A stretch of 64,000 nucleotides of DNA, from assembly GCA_023213315.1 (NCBI GenBank), contig JAKCPI010004484.1, positions 21,202-85,201 of the forward strand, written 5' to 3'. The stretch's first letter is position 1. The number at the start of each line of letters is the position of its first letter. The position numbers and the translations under genes are program-made. Below, piece after piece: positions 1 to 12,214 of the stretch. The notes under the pieces are model-generated. The model was given only the letters and a program-made list of their open reading frames with translations, made no database searches and had not been told where the DNA came from. The DNA comes from Euborellia annulipes (taxonomy: Eukaryota; Arthropoda; Insecta; Dermaptera; Anisolabididae).

Positions 1-1079
1 GCTACTCTACTTCATAGCCGATTTCTAGCTAGTGTCAATAAATCAAACATCATTATATCCTATAATTGTTTATAAGTCTCTTAAAAAACAGGCAAGGGTC
101 ACTTCTTGTTCTAAATGTAACCGTCTTTAGTGATAAAACTTTTTATAATGGCTACCAATTTGACTAAATAAGGAAGAGATCTAAATGGTCTCAGATACCG
201 AAAAAGAACTAAAAAACAAAAAAATGGTTTGCAATCACTATAACAATCTGAATTTTATTCATTTATTCTAAAAGATATATAATTAGATTCCAACATTTTT
301 TTTTAAATAGAGAAATTTAGGTCCTTCTGTTTGATAGGTCACAATTAAGTAAAATGAAAAGAATAAACGTTGGTTTAAGTAGATTGCTTTCCTTGGGTTC
401 TTTTTTTTTAAAGACATAAGGATTCAAATTAAAACAGATTCAAAGTTATTTTTACGAATTTGCATTCACATGACTTTTTTTTATAATAATGTATTTTACT
501 TGAAAAGAAAAAAAAATATTAATATTTCAACTTAAAATAAAAGGATTATAATATTAGATCATGTAAAAAAGAATTACTTTTTATTATTTACCTCTTGGCT
601 GAATAATAATAAGCAATATCGGAAATGCAAATTTACAAATAATTTTTATAATAATCTTATTTTTTTCATTTATTCATTAAATTTATCTTTTGAATAAAAT
701 AACAGTGAAATTGAAACCTTTTTACTTTTTTTTTAATTATTGTATTAATGATGGTATTGGTAATTGATTGTATTGGTTCCACTCTCAATTTATCTATTTA
801 TTTAACTAAAATAACATGTGATAAATATACTAATGGGTTTTATCAGAAAAGGATAATAACCCGTTTTTTTTTTATTTGATATAAAAACAATCAACGCCAT
901 TTTGGAATTAAATTCAACTAAAAGTAAGGTGAGCATAAATATTTTTTTAAAGAAATTTATTGGTAATATCAAAACAAGAGATAAAAATGAAAGATTTTTC
1001 ATCTTTAAATAAGCCTAATTTTTTATTTTACTTCTGAATTTTCTTCGAAATGCTAGCTAGCATTTCAAATTTAAAAAAA
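1..1079. other. A+T-rich non-coding stretch with one SINE-2 tail
   Basis: No coding signal is seen. Positions 150-228 carry a decayed tail of the second SINE family (SINE-2): the tract around gctaccaatttgactaaa is followed by a hairpin module reading tctaaatggtctcagatacc and then an A-rich end. The rest is low-complexity A/T sequence with short homopolymers. Confidence 0.6.
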
Positions 1080-1190
1080 TCTGGTTTGACTGGTCTGGTC
1101 GCACAGCACACAACTTTCTCTTATCCTTTGTTCTGTGATGTCATACCAGATTTTTGTGTGTCGAGATATATTTAGACACCGTCGATATAC
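1080..1190 (+). repeat. 5' fragment of family L repeat
   Basis: It matches the start of the long repeat family L seen in full at 39409-40077: ctgg-tgactgg, gcacagcacacaactttctc, then a degenerate return arm, accagattttt, and cgagatatatttag. Only the 5' hairpin and first unpaired segment remain. Confidence 0.6.
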
Positions 1191-1204
1191 ACGTATATAT
1201 ATAT

Positions 1205-1360
1205 TTTTTTTAACACACATTTTTTTCTCATTCACACTCACCCACACGTTTACACAGTTTTTTCAGCAACATAGGCATACCAAATGGCTTAAATAAAATC
1301 ATCGACTGCCTGGGACCCGAACCCGCAACTCTTGGTATACAAGGCCAGCAAGTTTTCTCT
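1205..1360 (-). repeat. SINE-1 copy, internally deleted
   Basis: Read on the minus strand it has the SINE-1 tRNA-like head (tataccaagagttgcgggtt, B-box), the ccaggcagtc segment, part of the body hairpin, then the gccgaaaa module and a gtgtgagtgtgaatgagaaa tail. The middle is shortened compared with the full copy at 53618-53881. Confidence 0.65.
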
Positions 1361-3913
1361 TACAACCTCTGGTGTTATTCTATAACAGTGTCTCTTTTCA
1401 TTTTGCTTCAAATCCTCTTCCTCATTATAATTTGAAAAATTTTAGACAAAATCTGATGTGATTAAGCTCAATAAAAACCAGATTTTTTTGTCTATTATTA
1501 TTTATTTATTAAAATTAAGTTGGTACATAGGGTCTTATCCGCCCTCTTTTTACTGTGTTAGTATATTATGATCCAAGAGGAATATCCATGGTTAGAAAAG
1601 AAAGATAAGTTGTTTAAGAGAGTAGGAGTGAATTCTAACTTTATCTCAAATAAGTTGGGCATTTTTCCAAGCGATTTTTTTTATGAAAAACCGGCCCTAA
1701 GTCTGAGAAAAATATTTAGAAATGTTAGCAATTAAATCCAGTTTAATTGGAATCAAATATAAAGACACATACAAAAGCTATTTATTTATTTTATACAATC
1801 AAATGAAAAGAAAAATATAAGTTACATTTACCTACATTAACAAAAAAAAAAAAAATATAAAAATGATTTTTTTTCATTAATATTAAATTGAAATTCAAGA
1901 TAATTTGAAAGAGAAATTTTAATGATAAAGAAAGCTTTGATCAGAGAAAATAATCTGGATAGGGAGTGCGTGATATAAAAGAAGACCTGGATGTGAGGGC
2001 AGGTGGCATGAAGGGGATGAGAATACAAAAAGAGCTCTTGAAACAGAGACCGAATAATACAACATTGTAGGTTTGTATAATGTGACATTTGTAATGGGCA
2101 GCTAAAAAAGACATGAAATGCTAAAACATTCCCAGTATATGCTGGTAAAATGAACCTTTGTGGAATAATTAATATTAAATTTATTTTTTCTTTCTTTTTT
2201 GAAAAATTTATTAATCCTTTGATTTTTTTTCATATTATTCTAAATTTATTATTCGACATTAGTAAAGAAAATCAAAATCAAAACGCTACTTTTTTTTTTT
2301 TTTAAGAGAGCTATAATCTTTTTAATTCACTTCAATTTCTTGTGAAGAACTTTATCATTCGCAAGTACCTCCTCAGTACAGGGCGTCTCATAAAGCGGAA
2401 CATTTATCAAAATTAAATATGAAATATGTTTTGGATGTAGGAATATCGTGGCAAGAAGAGAGAAAGCAGAAACCATTTCTATATTAAAATAGTGGAAAAA
2501 TATTTATATGCTAGCGAAAATTATAGTAACTTACTCTAGCATTGTTGAAAAATGTTTCCCAACAAAAGACGATTGATTGTAGTATTAATACTTTAATAGG
2601 ATTTCCTTCTCGGTAGTTTATCACTGAAAGGGCTTTTCATAATGAAATCTATAAAAAGTGAGCGTAAATAAATGCACGAATTTAATTGCCTCGCTGACTT
2701 CGATGAATGGCTTCAATTGACATATGAGGCGAAGTAATTATTTTCTTTGACTTTGATTTATTTCGGGTGTTAATCTGAGGGGGTGGAATATTCGAGTAGA
2801 AATCTTTCAGTTTATTGGAATTATGAAAAAAAAATCTCGCCAATTAAAAAGCTATAATCAAATGAAAACGGAGAGGAATTTTGAGTTTATTACATTCTTG
2901 TAATATTCGAAGTGTCATGACTAATCAGAGGATTTAAAGGAGATGGATAATAAATTAAAAAGAAGTAAGTCTATAGTTTAAGTAGGAATTTTTGGGACGG
3001 AAATATATTTCTTCAAGATTTTGATGGATGAGAAAAAGTATCTCTTAAATTAAAGTTCATTCTGAGTAAAGGGAACTACTATTTTTTTACTTTTCATCTT
3101 TTTTTTAAGGTTTAATAAAATGCTTTAATTAATTAAGAAGAAAGAGAAGAGAGATGTTCATTTGGGAAATATTTTTAGTGTCTATCAGTGGATATAAAGA
3201 GCAAACAAGTCTTATTATCTCTATTTATTTTTATCTCTGTTTTTTTAATTACAGATTAAAAAACGTGAAAAAATTTAGTTTGTAAAACTAATAAAAAGTG
3301 CTTTCATACTCTCATGCAGCAATAGATTTCTTCTGTACATCGAAGATTAATGCGTGAATTTTGAGTCAATGGAGGGAGGAATTCCTCAAGTTACTAAATC
3401 TAAATATAATGACATGTTTCTGAATTTTTTTTTTTATTTTTATTTATAAGGAAAATATTCCCTATAGATGGAAACATCCCCCTTTATTTCAAAAACCAGG
3501 AAATAAACTCCAATTTCCAATTTCTAAAGATAATTTTATTATTAAATAATAATTGAATTGAAATAATATTGAAATTTTAATTATTATATGGATTTTGAGT
3601 TTAGTAATCAAATTAACAGAAAGATATAACATAATCGAAATTCCAAATGCAGAGATGAGTGAACCTCTGAAGTTGAAGCTTATGCGGTAATTAACAGCAA
3701 ATACTCTACTATTTATTCACCTCATCTCTGAGTTTGATTTGTCATATGAAGTGAATTATAATAATTTAATAATAATAAATCCCATGATTGTATCCATAAA
3801 TTATAAATGAGACATTAATAGAGTAGATGACATCATAAAAAATTCATTATTAAAATATTTAAAAAATAATTCTTTATTCAAAGAGTGACAAGAAATGATA
3901 TTTAGTTAATTCG
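1361..3913. other. Non-coding A+T-rich stretch
   Basis: I see no exon, RNA gene or bounded repeat here. Short open frames exist but have low-complexity compositions (Phe/Leu/Ile/Lys-rich) typical of A/T DNA. Confidence 0.5.
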
Positions 3914-3921
3914 ACTAGCGC

Positions 3922-4174
3922 CAGTGGAGTAGCGATGGGGTGGGGGCAGGGGGGTCATCATGCCCCGGGCGCTACTCACAAAGGGGCGCCAAATGGTCCG
4001 CAAAACAAAAGATTGCTAGATAATTTTTATTTTTATTATAATTGATTTCTGGAAAATATATTTTAAATTTAGTGCCAGTGTAATATAATAATTTTGTATA
4101 TTTTACATATATTATATGGTTTTCGAATGGGGGGGGGGTTAAGCTCGGGCGCGGGTTAAGCTCGTACGCCACTG
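3922..4174. mobile_element. Non-autonomous hAT-type element
   Basis: The left end reads cagtggagtagc and the right end, reversed, reads cagtggcgtacg, giving short terminal inverted repeats of the CAGTGGCGTA type. Flanks 3914-3921 (ACTAGCGC) and 4175-4182 (ACTAACGT) match at 6 of 8 positions; both differences are transitions, consistent with CpG decay of an 8-bp target duplication. At 253 bp it has no transposase. The interior includes C/G-rich ends and an A/T core. Confidence 0.75.
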
Positions 4175-4182
4175 ACTAACGT

Positions 4183-4704
4183 TAACCATTTTGATTTGTA
4201 GTTTACGTTTATATTATATTTATATTATATCGAAGCATCTGAGGCCATATAGACTATTAAATAATTCACTTATAAATGAGGTATATTCATTTTGTATCAA
4301 TTTTAGAAAATCTGGCTGGGGCAATTATCATATTTTTACCGAAACATCTTATAAAGGAATTCCAATTTTTTCAGGATGACTATTTCCTAAATACACCCTC
4401 CAATTGCGATCAGAGGGTTTACCCCTATGCCCTTCTCTTCCGTGCTGTCATGTTATTAAGCAGGGTGTGGGCGTGAAGGGGAAGACTGAGGCCCTTTTTT
4501 TGGGGCATGTCCAAAAACCAGTCGTTCGTTTGACACTCAGTTATCGATTATCAATCCGATAAAAAAGGAAACCGCCCCCTCCCCCCCCTTCTCGTACACA
4601 CGGTGTGCTCGCACGTTGCTACTTCACTGAATTACTTTTGCCAAAACACATAACACGTAAAAGAGGTGGGGAGGGGGGGGGCTGTTTTATTTTCCAACCA
4701 ACAG
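4183..4704. other. Non-coding flank of candidate exon
   Basis: Mixed-composition DNA with C-rich and G-rich tracts at 4575-4592 and 4667-4681. It ends in a pyrimidine-rich tract and CAG (4681-4704) that forms the acceptor of the exon at 4705. Nothing else is recognisable. Confidence 0.4.
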
Positions 4705-4800
4705 ATGGGAATTCGCGCTCGCGATATTGCCAAGGTAATTTACAACACTCAGCAACTTCAATTGGATCCAGATGCACTCTCTGGTCCTCGTTCTGTACAA
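4705..4800 (+). CDS. Candidate internal coding exon, product unknown
   Basis: A 96-nt block (32 codons, phase 0 at both ends) lies between a plausible acceptor (tttattttccaaccaacag) and a good donor (CAA|gtgagc). It is richer in G+C than its surroundings. The open frame begins MGIRARDIAKVIYNTQQLQL and continues DPDALSGPRSVQ, a balanced, protein-like composition; one alternative frame is stopped and the other reads poorly. I do not recognise the family. The start, G-x-R-x-x-D-I, faintly resembles a helix of the paired (Pax) DNA-binding domain (GVRPCDIS in Pax proteins), but this is too short to claim. No adjoining exon is visible within several kb, so introns would be long. The initial ATG falls at the exon edge and need not be the start codon. 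Conserved non-coding DNA is the alternative. Confidence 0.42.
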
Positions 4801-5111
4801 GTGAGCCGTATCAACAGTTATTCATAAAATAATAAAACAAAACAATCACATAATTAAAGCCAAATATTTTTTATCCAAAAGTATAATTTTCGGTCTTGTT
4901 AAATCAATATTAGAGAATAAATAGATCCGATCAGAGTAAGAGAAAAATCAAATATCAATTGATTTTTATAAGAGTCGTTTCTTTTCTTGCTATTACAATC
5001 AATTTTATATAAAAACAGGGAGAGGGAGAATAAAAGAAATTTAAGAACAAGAAGTAATAATAGTGAAAATATTTCCCAGAAAGAAAGTAATCATATTAAA
5101 TTTCACTTCAC

Positions 5112-5240
5112 CCTTGACCTGTGGCTCAGGGATAGAGCATTAGCTTCTGGTCTACTAAAGATCAAGGAATCGCATCCAGTCTCATGCGACAATAATTTCT
5201 TTCAATTTGCTACCAATCCTTTACTTAAATGAAAAAAAAA
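5112..5240 (+). repeat. SINE-2 copy with tRNA-like head
   Basis: The head reads cctgtggctcagggatagag (A-box-like) and later gaatcgcatccagtc (degenerate B-box). The body has tttctttcaatttgctacca and an A-run. It matches the head of the fuller copy at 46420-46590, but the tail module is missing. Confidence 0.6.
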
Positions 5241-5914
5241 ATTCACTTCATTGTTTTTTGATTAATTAATTTTGTAATCTCTTTTGCGATTGATTGGAAG
5301 TACAAGATAATCAAAAAGAAAATTATTTGAATATAAAATGATCAAATTCATATAAAACCATTAATTTTAAAAAAGTTTAAAAAAATAAATTTTATTAATA
5401 AACATTTATCATTCCCTTGTCAACTCCTCAAAAGTTATTTAATAAATAAAAAAAAGGTCACACTGTGTCGTTGATTTCATCTGGAGAGACTAATTATAAC
5501 TCAAAATTCAAGAAAGAAAATTTATTATGCCAAAATCTATCTTGAAAAGATGCTTGAATAAACGATTGAATTGTTAACAGATTGAAATAGAGAGGTCCAG
5601 AAGAATTTCGAGAATTTGTTTGATCTTATTTGTTTAGAAGTTTTCTTATTCCATTTAATCTTTTTTAATTGCAATTTTATCCAGGTTTTCATTTTTATAT
5701 ATATAGCCTCTTAGATTTTCATTACGCTGATTAAACATATCGAATAAAACACAAAACTATAATTACACTGAATCTTTGGTTATTTTCAATTTGCAATTCA
5801 ATTCTTCTCTTTGATCTATTTTATAAAAGAGAGTAAAAATAAATATGATAAACTGAATCGTTTCTTTTGGTCATTTATTAAAAAAATTCTATTTAGTTAT
5901 TCAATATGCAAAAG
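5241..5914. other. Non-coding A+T-rich stretch
   Basis: Nothing recognisable; no exon-like block or bounded repeat. Confidence 0.5.
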
Positions 5915-5916
5915 TA

Positions 5917-6080
5917 CAGTGGAATCTCGCTTAACGAGCATAATTCATTCCAGAATCAAACTCGCAAAGCGAAACACTCGTTATGAGAAACAATTTTTCT
6001 CATATAAATTAATGTAAAATATGATAATGCGTTCCATGTGGAAAAAATACATTAATACATAAATAAATAAATACATTTAA
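5917..6080 (+). mobile_element. pogo/Tigger-like element, left end only
   Basis: Directly after a TA dinucleotide comes cagtggaatctcgcttaacg, then aattcattccagaa, tcgcaaagcgaaac, tcgttatgagaaac and aatgcgttcc. This order is characteristic of the ends of pogo/Tigger DNA transposons and their MITEs, which insert at TA. No matching right end was found, so the copy is truncated. Confidence 0.6.
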
Positions 6081-6416
6081 TCCTATGATTATTTTGAGCC
6101 GGTTGCTAGATGTATGGTAACGCATTGCAATTTTTAAATTTTGGAAAAAAAAATTAATTTTTTTTAAATTAATTATTTTAATTCATTAATATTTATTTAA
6201 ATTAATTTCAATTTTTATTTTAAATAATTTTTATAAGTTATGTGTCTTTATTAAATTCCTAGCTTCACAAAAACTTAAATACTGAAGAGGGTTTGTTCCC
6301 TGGAAGAGGGTTTCTGCAGTACACACTAACTATAGGTCAACTATCTACCCATATATCAATCAACTGGCCCTATGGCTGTTTTCTTGCGACTTTTTCTTCC
6401 GAATTCAATATGGTAA

Positions 6417-6535
6417 ACAGAATGCAACTTTAAATTACCCAAAGTAAGAAAAAGTTGTGTACTGTGCTACCAGTCACACCAGGCAAAAAATATTACCCCC
6501 CCCCCCCCCGAAAACTCCTCTTGATCCGCCCTTGT
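6417..6535 (+). mobile_element. Truncated hAT-type MITE (CAAGGGCGGAT family)
   Basis: It corresponds to the right part of the intact element at 32302-32564: gcaactttaaattaccc, aagtaagaaaaagttgtgt, cagtcacaccag, a run of C, then cctcttgatccgcccttg. The left end is absent. Confidence 0.6.
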
Positions 6536-7121
6536 TCAGTAATAAGTATTAAATTAATATTTACCATTTTAAAAAATTAAAAGTTTCTGAATAAAATCAT
6601 ATAGTTTATTATTTTTTTAAGAAAAAACAAAAAAAAAAGTTTTACTTTAATTCGGGTAGCAAGCTGGGGTGTAACGAGATGGAAACGAAAAGGGTCATTT
6701 TCCCCAAGCTGATTTCAGACATCTAATTAAAATAAAATTTTCTTGCCTACATTTAAATTCTCTTGCCAACTAAAAAGAGACAACAGTGGGATTGATTTGA
6801 GCAAATATGCCAACTAATCTGCATCAATCTGTAGATCGAATTTAAATTACTCTATTCTGTATTCAACTGATATTTTGTCAAATCGATTGTAATGTAATTG
6901 CGATAACTATTTCAAGAGAAGTTCTAGAGATAATTTACATAAGAATCTATTTAAATAACATTTTACGTGATTTTAAAATTATATGAAAATGTGCTTAATA
7001 CAAGTAGGCCTACCATATTTATTATTTTTGTTTTTCAAAAATTTGAATAATTTTATTTTAATATTCAATTATTTGTTTATTTTAAATAAATTTTAACATT
7101 CGGCGAAAGAGGACCAGGAAC
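6536..7121. other. Non-coding A+T-rich stretch
   Basis: No recognisable feature apart from A/T runs. Confidence 0.45.
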
Positions 7122-7129
7122 CTCTAGAT

Positions 7130-7679
7130 CAGTGATTCTCAACCTTTTTTTTTGTCGCGGCACACTTTTAACGATTTCAAAATTTGGCGGCATATAAATA
7201 TAAGTCTAAAAGTTGTTTACTTACCTATAAATCATGATAATAATTATGAATGTAAAATAAAATAATATGTACTACAAAAACAACAGTACATTTATTAAGG
7301 TATTAATTACAAGTTAATTATAAGAATACTTTTAATGAGAAATTTGAGCTTGATGTACTTTTCTTTAATTTAAACTTTAGTCGTAATAAAAAAAAAGCAT
7401 TATATTAGGTATATACTAGGGTGCGACCGAAACCGAAGCTTGTTTTAAACTTTTCCGTCTTGGAAATCATTTGAACTTTTTTTTTTAAGTACGAATCTCA
7501 TTCGACGTTTTTTTTTTTTTAGTATTCCGAGTCTCATCTCATCTTTTTTTTAAGCCCAGGATTAGGCCAGACCAAAGTTTCGGCTGGTTTTTGGCCGAAA
7601 CTGGTCGAAATCGAAACTTTGGTTGGTTCCTAGTAAATACATTTTTAAAATTTGGCGCCACAGGGGTTTAGAATCACTG
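7130..7679. mobile_element. hAT-type element, host of a nested element
   Basis: The ends are cagtgattctcaacc and, reversed, cagtgattctaaacc, the familiar CAGTG-TTCTCAA type of hAT terminal repeat. Flanks 7122-7129 CTCTAGAT and 7680-7687 CTCTAAAG match at 6 of 8. Removing the nested element at 7417-7632 leaves a MITE of about 326 bp. No coding remains. Confidence 0.75.
7417..7632. mobile_element. Nested hAT-type MITE (TAGGGTCCGACCGAAAC family)
   Basis: Left end tagggtgcgaccgaaacc and right end, reversed, taggaaccaaccaaag. Flanks 7409-7416 GTATATAC and 7633-7640 GTAAATAC match at 7 of 8. The interior is full of ttcgg/ccgaaa words, as in its relatives at 14917 and 29324. It sits inside the older element 7130-7679, so it inserted later. 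Confidence 0.8.
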
Positions 7680-7687
7680 CTCTAAAG

Positions 7688-9750
7688 ACCTCCATGAGAC
7701 AGAGTGGTTTTTGTTCAATACAAGCGGAACATGTTTGAACATGAATATATTATACTGTATATCAATACATTTCATTTGCTTGTGACTTCTTATTAGGAAG
7801 TCTTGCAAATTAAATATGACCAAAAACATCACTGTTCAATTAAGCATCCACCCTAAATAATTTAATTAATATATTAGTGAAAAGTGAAAAATGGTATTGG
7901 CAAAAAAGATACAAAACAAAAATTGAATTTGCAAAGCCAATAACAATTAACAATGCAAGCAAAGTCTAGGGCTATATGAATTTTTGAGAAATGGTTTTGT
8001 TTAAAAACCTATTTACGGGAATTACATAAATCATGATTTATACATGGCCAATATCTCTCTCTCTCACTCTCCAGTTTGTTGTATGTATGTTTCTGTCTGT
8101 CCGTCATTTTCCGACTGTCACACGTCAATAAATCAATCTAACAACGCAATATATTAAAAACAAAAACCTTTAAATAAGGGATACCTCTGCGCGTTAATTC
8201 TTTTCAATTTTTTTTTAAATATTACCAGGTCCGTTGTTTTGCATAAAGTTGTTTGGCGCTATCAAAGAATTATAACATTACATAAGGACAATTTATTAGA
8301 ATTATCATATTACATATAAAATGTCGCAAGTAAAAAAAAAAGTAGAAAATATGAGGCTGAATTTTCCACATTTTTTAACGTCAAGCCTTTTTTAGTATTA
8401 AATTTCAAGAGAGCTATTTTTATTCTCATGATAAATTCATTTTGAGTGTTGGGACTCTTTATTCTTGTGTGATTATTCATTATTCCAGATTTTCTTTTTT
8501 GCCAACCTGGCAATTTAAAGAGCTGTGACAAGCTCAGGGCAAGTGGCGCGAATGAAGTTGAAGGGTAAGAAAGAAAAAGAAATGCATCCGTCGAATTCGA
8601 TTCGGCATTGAGGAAAGGTAGCATGGTGGCGTGTACGTGTGTCAAAGTAAAGAGAGAAAGAGAGTCACGAAGTCGCTGGTCATTAAGGACGCATCACTGG
8701 AGCAGGCAGCAGATGTCCAGGGATAAGAGACTTTTTAGCAGATGGACCCATCCCTTTAAACAAGACCAAAAACCATCAGCACAAAGGGTGAAAAAAAAAT
8801 CAATTCTAGAGAGAAATTCAAAAGATAATCAAATTCTCATGAGCAAGCTAGAACCACAGGTATCTAGATAGAAAGTAAAAAAACATATAGTTTACAATTA
8901 ATTGTATCAAACATTAAAATGTTTTTTAATCTAATACATAGATAGGACTTTTTTACATCTTGAATATAAACGTTGTCCAGTAATAAAGGGAGTTTTTTTC
9001 TATTAAGAGATAAAAAGAGTAAGTTAATTTAACTATTAATAGGCCCCTATATATTTGAATAGAGTTACAAATATTTATTACAAAAAAAGCCAATAATTTT
9101 TCTACCTTTTAATTCATTTAATAAATTATTTTCGTATATGAATATGGATAAGAGTAATAGAGAGGCATTTAAAAGTTTTTTTTTTTTTAAACTGCCCTCA
9201 GAGGGATTAAGCTTATTTAATCTTTATCATATTTCAAATTTATTGGAAAAAATAAAAAACATCTTTGGAATTCTACAGCGCAAAGATTCATAATTTAATT
9301 CACTTTCAATTAGCCAATTTATTTTTTAGAATCTTTATAAATATTTAAAATTTTAATTAAGCAAATTTAATATTTAAAGGTATGTGGTCGGTAATAAAAA
9401 GAAAAGGATGTTACGTATGAACCAAAACAAATTAACCATCCATTCTTATTTATTCAAATTAATAAATTGATAACCAATATTGAATAAATTTTTGTCGCTC
9501 AGAACGATAACTTTCGGGAGGATTACAGTAGAAGACCTAGAGAAAATTAGGGGGCATTGAGATGACGCAGAAGGGGGCAGATTGAAAAATATATTCTAAA
9601 AAGGCAAAAACGTACTAAAGTAAAGTAAATATTAATATTTTTGCAATGTTAACAACTTACGGTTGTTTTTAAGTAAAATCGAGCCTGATATTAACAAACT
9701 CCTTCAAATGCATAACATTCAACCTACTCATTAGTTGTCATAAATTTGTC
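7688..9750. other. Non-coding stretch with a G+C-richer patch
   Basis: Mostly A/T-rich. Positions about 8500-8870 are more complex and less A/T-rich (for example gcaagtggcgcgaatgaag, gacgcatcactggagc), with purine-rich runs. Open frames there do not read as protein. It could be a regulatory or UTR segment; I see no splice-bounded exon. Confidence 0.4.
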
Positions 9751-9758
9751 TTTTGAAT

Positions 9759-10042
9759 CATGGGTGTACCCAGCGAGGGCCAGGATGGGGCAGCTACCCC
9801 CCCCCCTAGAAGCAAGAAAAAAAATTATATGTTTATAAAGTGATGAAACGAAACAAAATTAGGTAGGGCGATGGCGACAGGGACTCGTTAGGACTCGAGG
9901 GTTTTTTTGCCCTTAATTCGAAGGCCTTTCCCCTCTAAATAAAAAAAAAAAGTTATGTCACAATCTGGACAACCATGATCTGCCCCCCCCCTGGACGACC
10001 ACGATCTGCCCCTCTCTAGATTTGATCCTGAGTACGCCCTTG
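9759..10042. mobile_element. Non-autonomous hAT-type element
   Basis: The left end catgggtgtacccagc and the right end, reversed, caagggcgtactcagg pair over most of their length. Flanks 9751-9758 TTTTGAAT and 10043-10050 CTTTGAAT match at 7 of 8, an 8-bp target duplication. The 284-bp interior has C-runs and no reading frame. Confidence 0.8.
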
Positions 10043-10328
10043 CTTTGAATATCAATAAAAATATTCCTCAATATAACTAAGTATGCGTTTTAATTGCTCC
10101 CATTGAAACATTATTCTTTAATTCTTCATTTTAAGCTCAGAAATAGGGTAAGGATCATATCCTATCTTACGACTATAATATAATATTACACGTTTAAATA
10201 TAATTGCTGTTTTAAATTCGGGAGAGTTGGTAAGTAAAATTAAGATGGGGGGGGGGGGGGGGGGGCTCTAGAAAAAAAAACATCTCAAAGGTGGCGGTGG
10301 GAAAAATAAGATTAAGAAACTTTGCTCT

Positions 10329-10361
10329 CTGAAGATGGGATCGATGTGATTCCGAAACGTC
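10329..10361 (+). ncRNA. Hammerhead-like motif, degenerate
   Basis: The order is ctgaaga, a GGGATC/GATTCC stem with a short loop, then gaaacgtc. This matches the hammerhead core pattern CUGANGA - stem II - GAAA. No convincing stem I is formed by the flanks, so this copy is probably not functional. It is followed by a T-run and ggctgcctacatctacc, a tail similar to that after the copy at 32127. Confidence 0.35.
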
Positions 10362-10449
10362 GATGATAATTAAATAGTTTTTTTTTTTTTATCACTTGCT
10401 GGCTGCCTACATCTACCTAATCCTAAGAAATATATAAATATTTCTCAAA

Positions 10450-12214
10450 TAAATAGAGCGCAATTGGAGAGATCTTATTCTCTGAGAGCAAGCAAGCATT
10501 TCAAGAGGATTCTCTAATTATTATAAAATGGAATTTGATTGTATTGTCCGTTTAGTGGCTATAAAATGAAGAATCGAATAAAAGAATCCCCTTCAAATGA
10601 CTTTAATTCCATTATAGTCATGATGGAGAATAAACTTCAATATTTTGGTTGGAGATTATTTGAAGCTTTTAAAAGCCCCCCCTCCCCCCCTCTATAGCTT
10701 TTTCTGTAAAAACCCTTTTGTCGTCAAAGAGGAAATAGGAGATAAGGCTCTAATCAAAACTTAATTACTAAGCGATGAGCAAATAGAATTTTTTTCTATC
10801 TAAGAATGATTTGACACCTGAATTCATTTTGACTAAATTTACCATAAGGTAAAGGTATGTATAGAAACAGAATAAAATTAAAAAAATTATTGTATATACA
10901 TGTAATGTATATATAGATATATATATATGTAGGTCTATTTACTATTTATTACCTATTTATTATTTAGTTTCAATAAGCCTATTTTTTGAAATATTAATTT
11001 CAATAAAATTAAAAATTTCGTTAAATATAATTGATAGAGGCGGATTCAGAGAGAAATTTTTTACTGAGGCATTTATCTAAAGATTTAGCATGGAATATAA
11101 GTTTGTTCATTCTTGGTTGCCGGAAGATAGGCAACCAAACTGATCAATTCCCTTATTTCATTTTACCATGTGTATGCGAGAAAATGTATTGCATACACAA
11201 AAATAGTAGAAGAATTTAATAAGGGAAATAGGCCTTACAAATTACAGAAAAAAACATTCGTTTATCACTGGCTTCCAGTAGATGTTCAACCGCCTTATTT
11301 CTCTAGGCCGCCCATCTATAGGCAGTGCACGTTAATAATCTTGGTGGGTGTTGTTCATTCTTCTTGACAGTCTCACCATTGCATTTCTCTAATGAGTAGA
11401 TGCCACTAACAGGCATTAATTACTCTGGCTCCAAAGCTCATTTTATTTCAATGGTATTGGATATTGGAATAATCAATTGAAATAAATAGGGACTGGGCCT
11501 AAATTGCCCCAGATGCCGAAAAAGACCTTAAATTAAGGAAAAAAAAAAAAAAAAAAACAGTCATCCATTGAATTTTTTTTATTTTTTTTTTAATTCCCTT
11601 CAACTGCTGAGGCCATTTGACTTTATAAATTTATTATTAAATTCAATTTTATTTTTGATAATACAATATTTCGATGGCGTTCAACGATCGGGGGTCATCT
11701 ACCCCGATTTTCAGCACCGTGCTCCATTTAATAAACTCCTACATGTAATTAGATTTTGAATCCTCGAAAAGATCTAAATTTTAAATATCATTCTATTGGT
11801 TTTTTTTTTATCTCAGATATGTTTCCATTCCCTACAGAATCTAGATATAAAAATAAAGAGCTTTTTAATGACATTTTTCTTTTAGAGGATTTTATCGAAG
11901 TTATTTAACATGTTAGTTACGAACTATAGTTAAGTAGGTTAAGTATTAAATTTCATTATGCGCTCGTGGTTAGTTTTTTTTTCTAACATCTTTAAAACCT
12001 GATATGAACTCATTGCCATTAAAATTAATCAACTAGAAGTGTGATATCAAATTTATTTTTTAAACAAAAACATTACACCATGAAAGAAACTACATTATTA
12101 ATTGGAACAAACTTTTTTAAATTCTTGAGTGGGTATTTTTTTATATAGTATATTCTCACATAAATAGTGTTTTTGAAAAATTTGAGGACTGAATAACTAC
12201 AGTTACACTTAAAA
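10450..12214. other. Non-coding stretch with one SINE-2 tail
   Basis: A SINE-2 tail at about 11478-11560 carries cctaaattgccccagatgcc, gaaaaagacctt and an A-run. The block 11031-11370 is open in two frames but does not read as a gene. The remainder is A/T-rich with no support for a feature. Confidence 0.4.

Noticed and set aside
4705..4800. Assignment of the exon to a Pax/eyegone gene
   Set aside because: The similarity is limited to about four spaced residues at the exon start; not enough to name a gene.
5811..6017. 68-codon plus-strand frame
   Set aside because: It overlaps the pogo-like terminus and A/T-rich DNA; translation is not protein-like.
10247..10265. G-run as a functional G-quadruplex
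   Set aside because: A single homopolymer with no conserved context; length may be unreliable.
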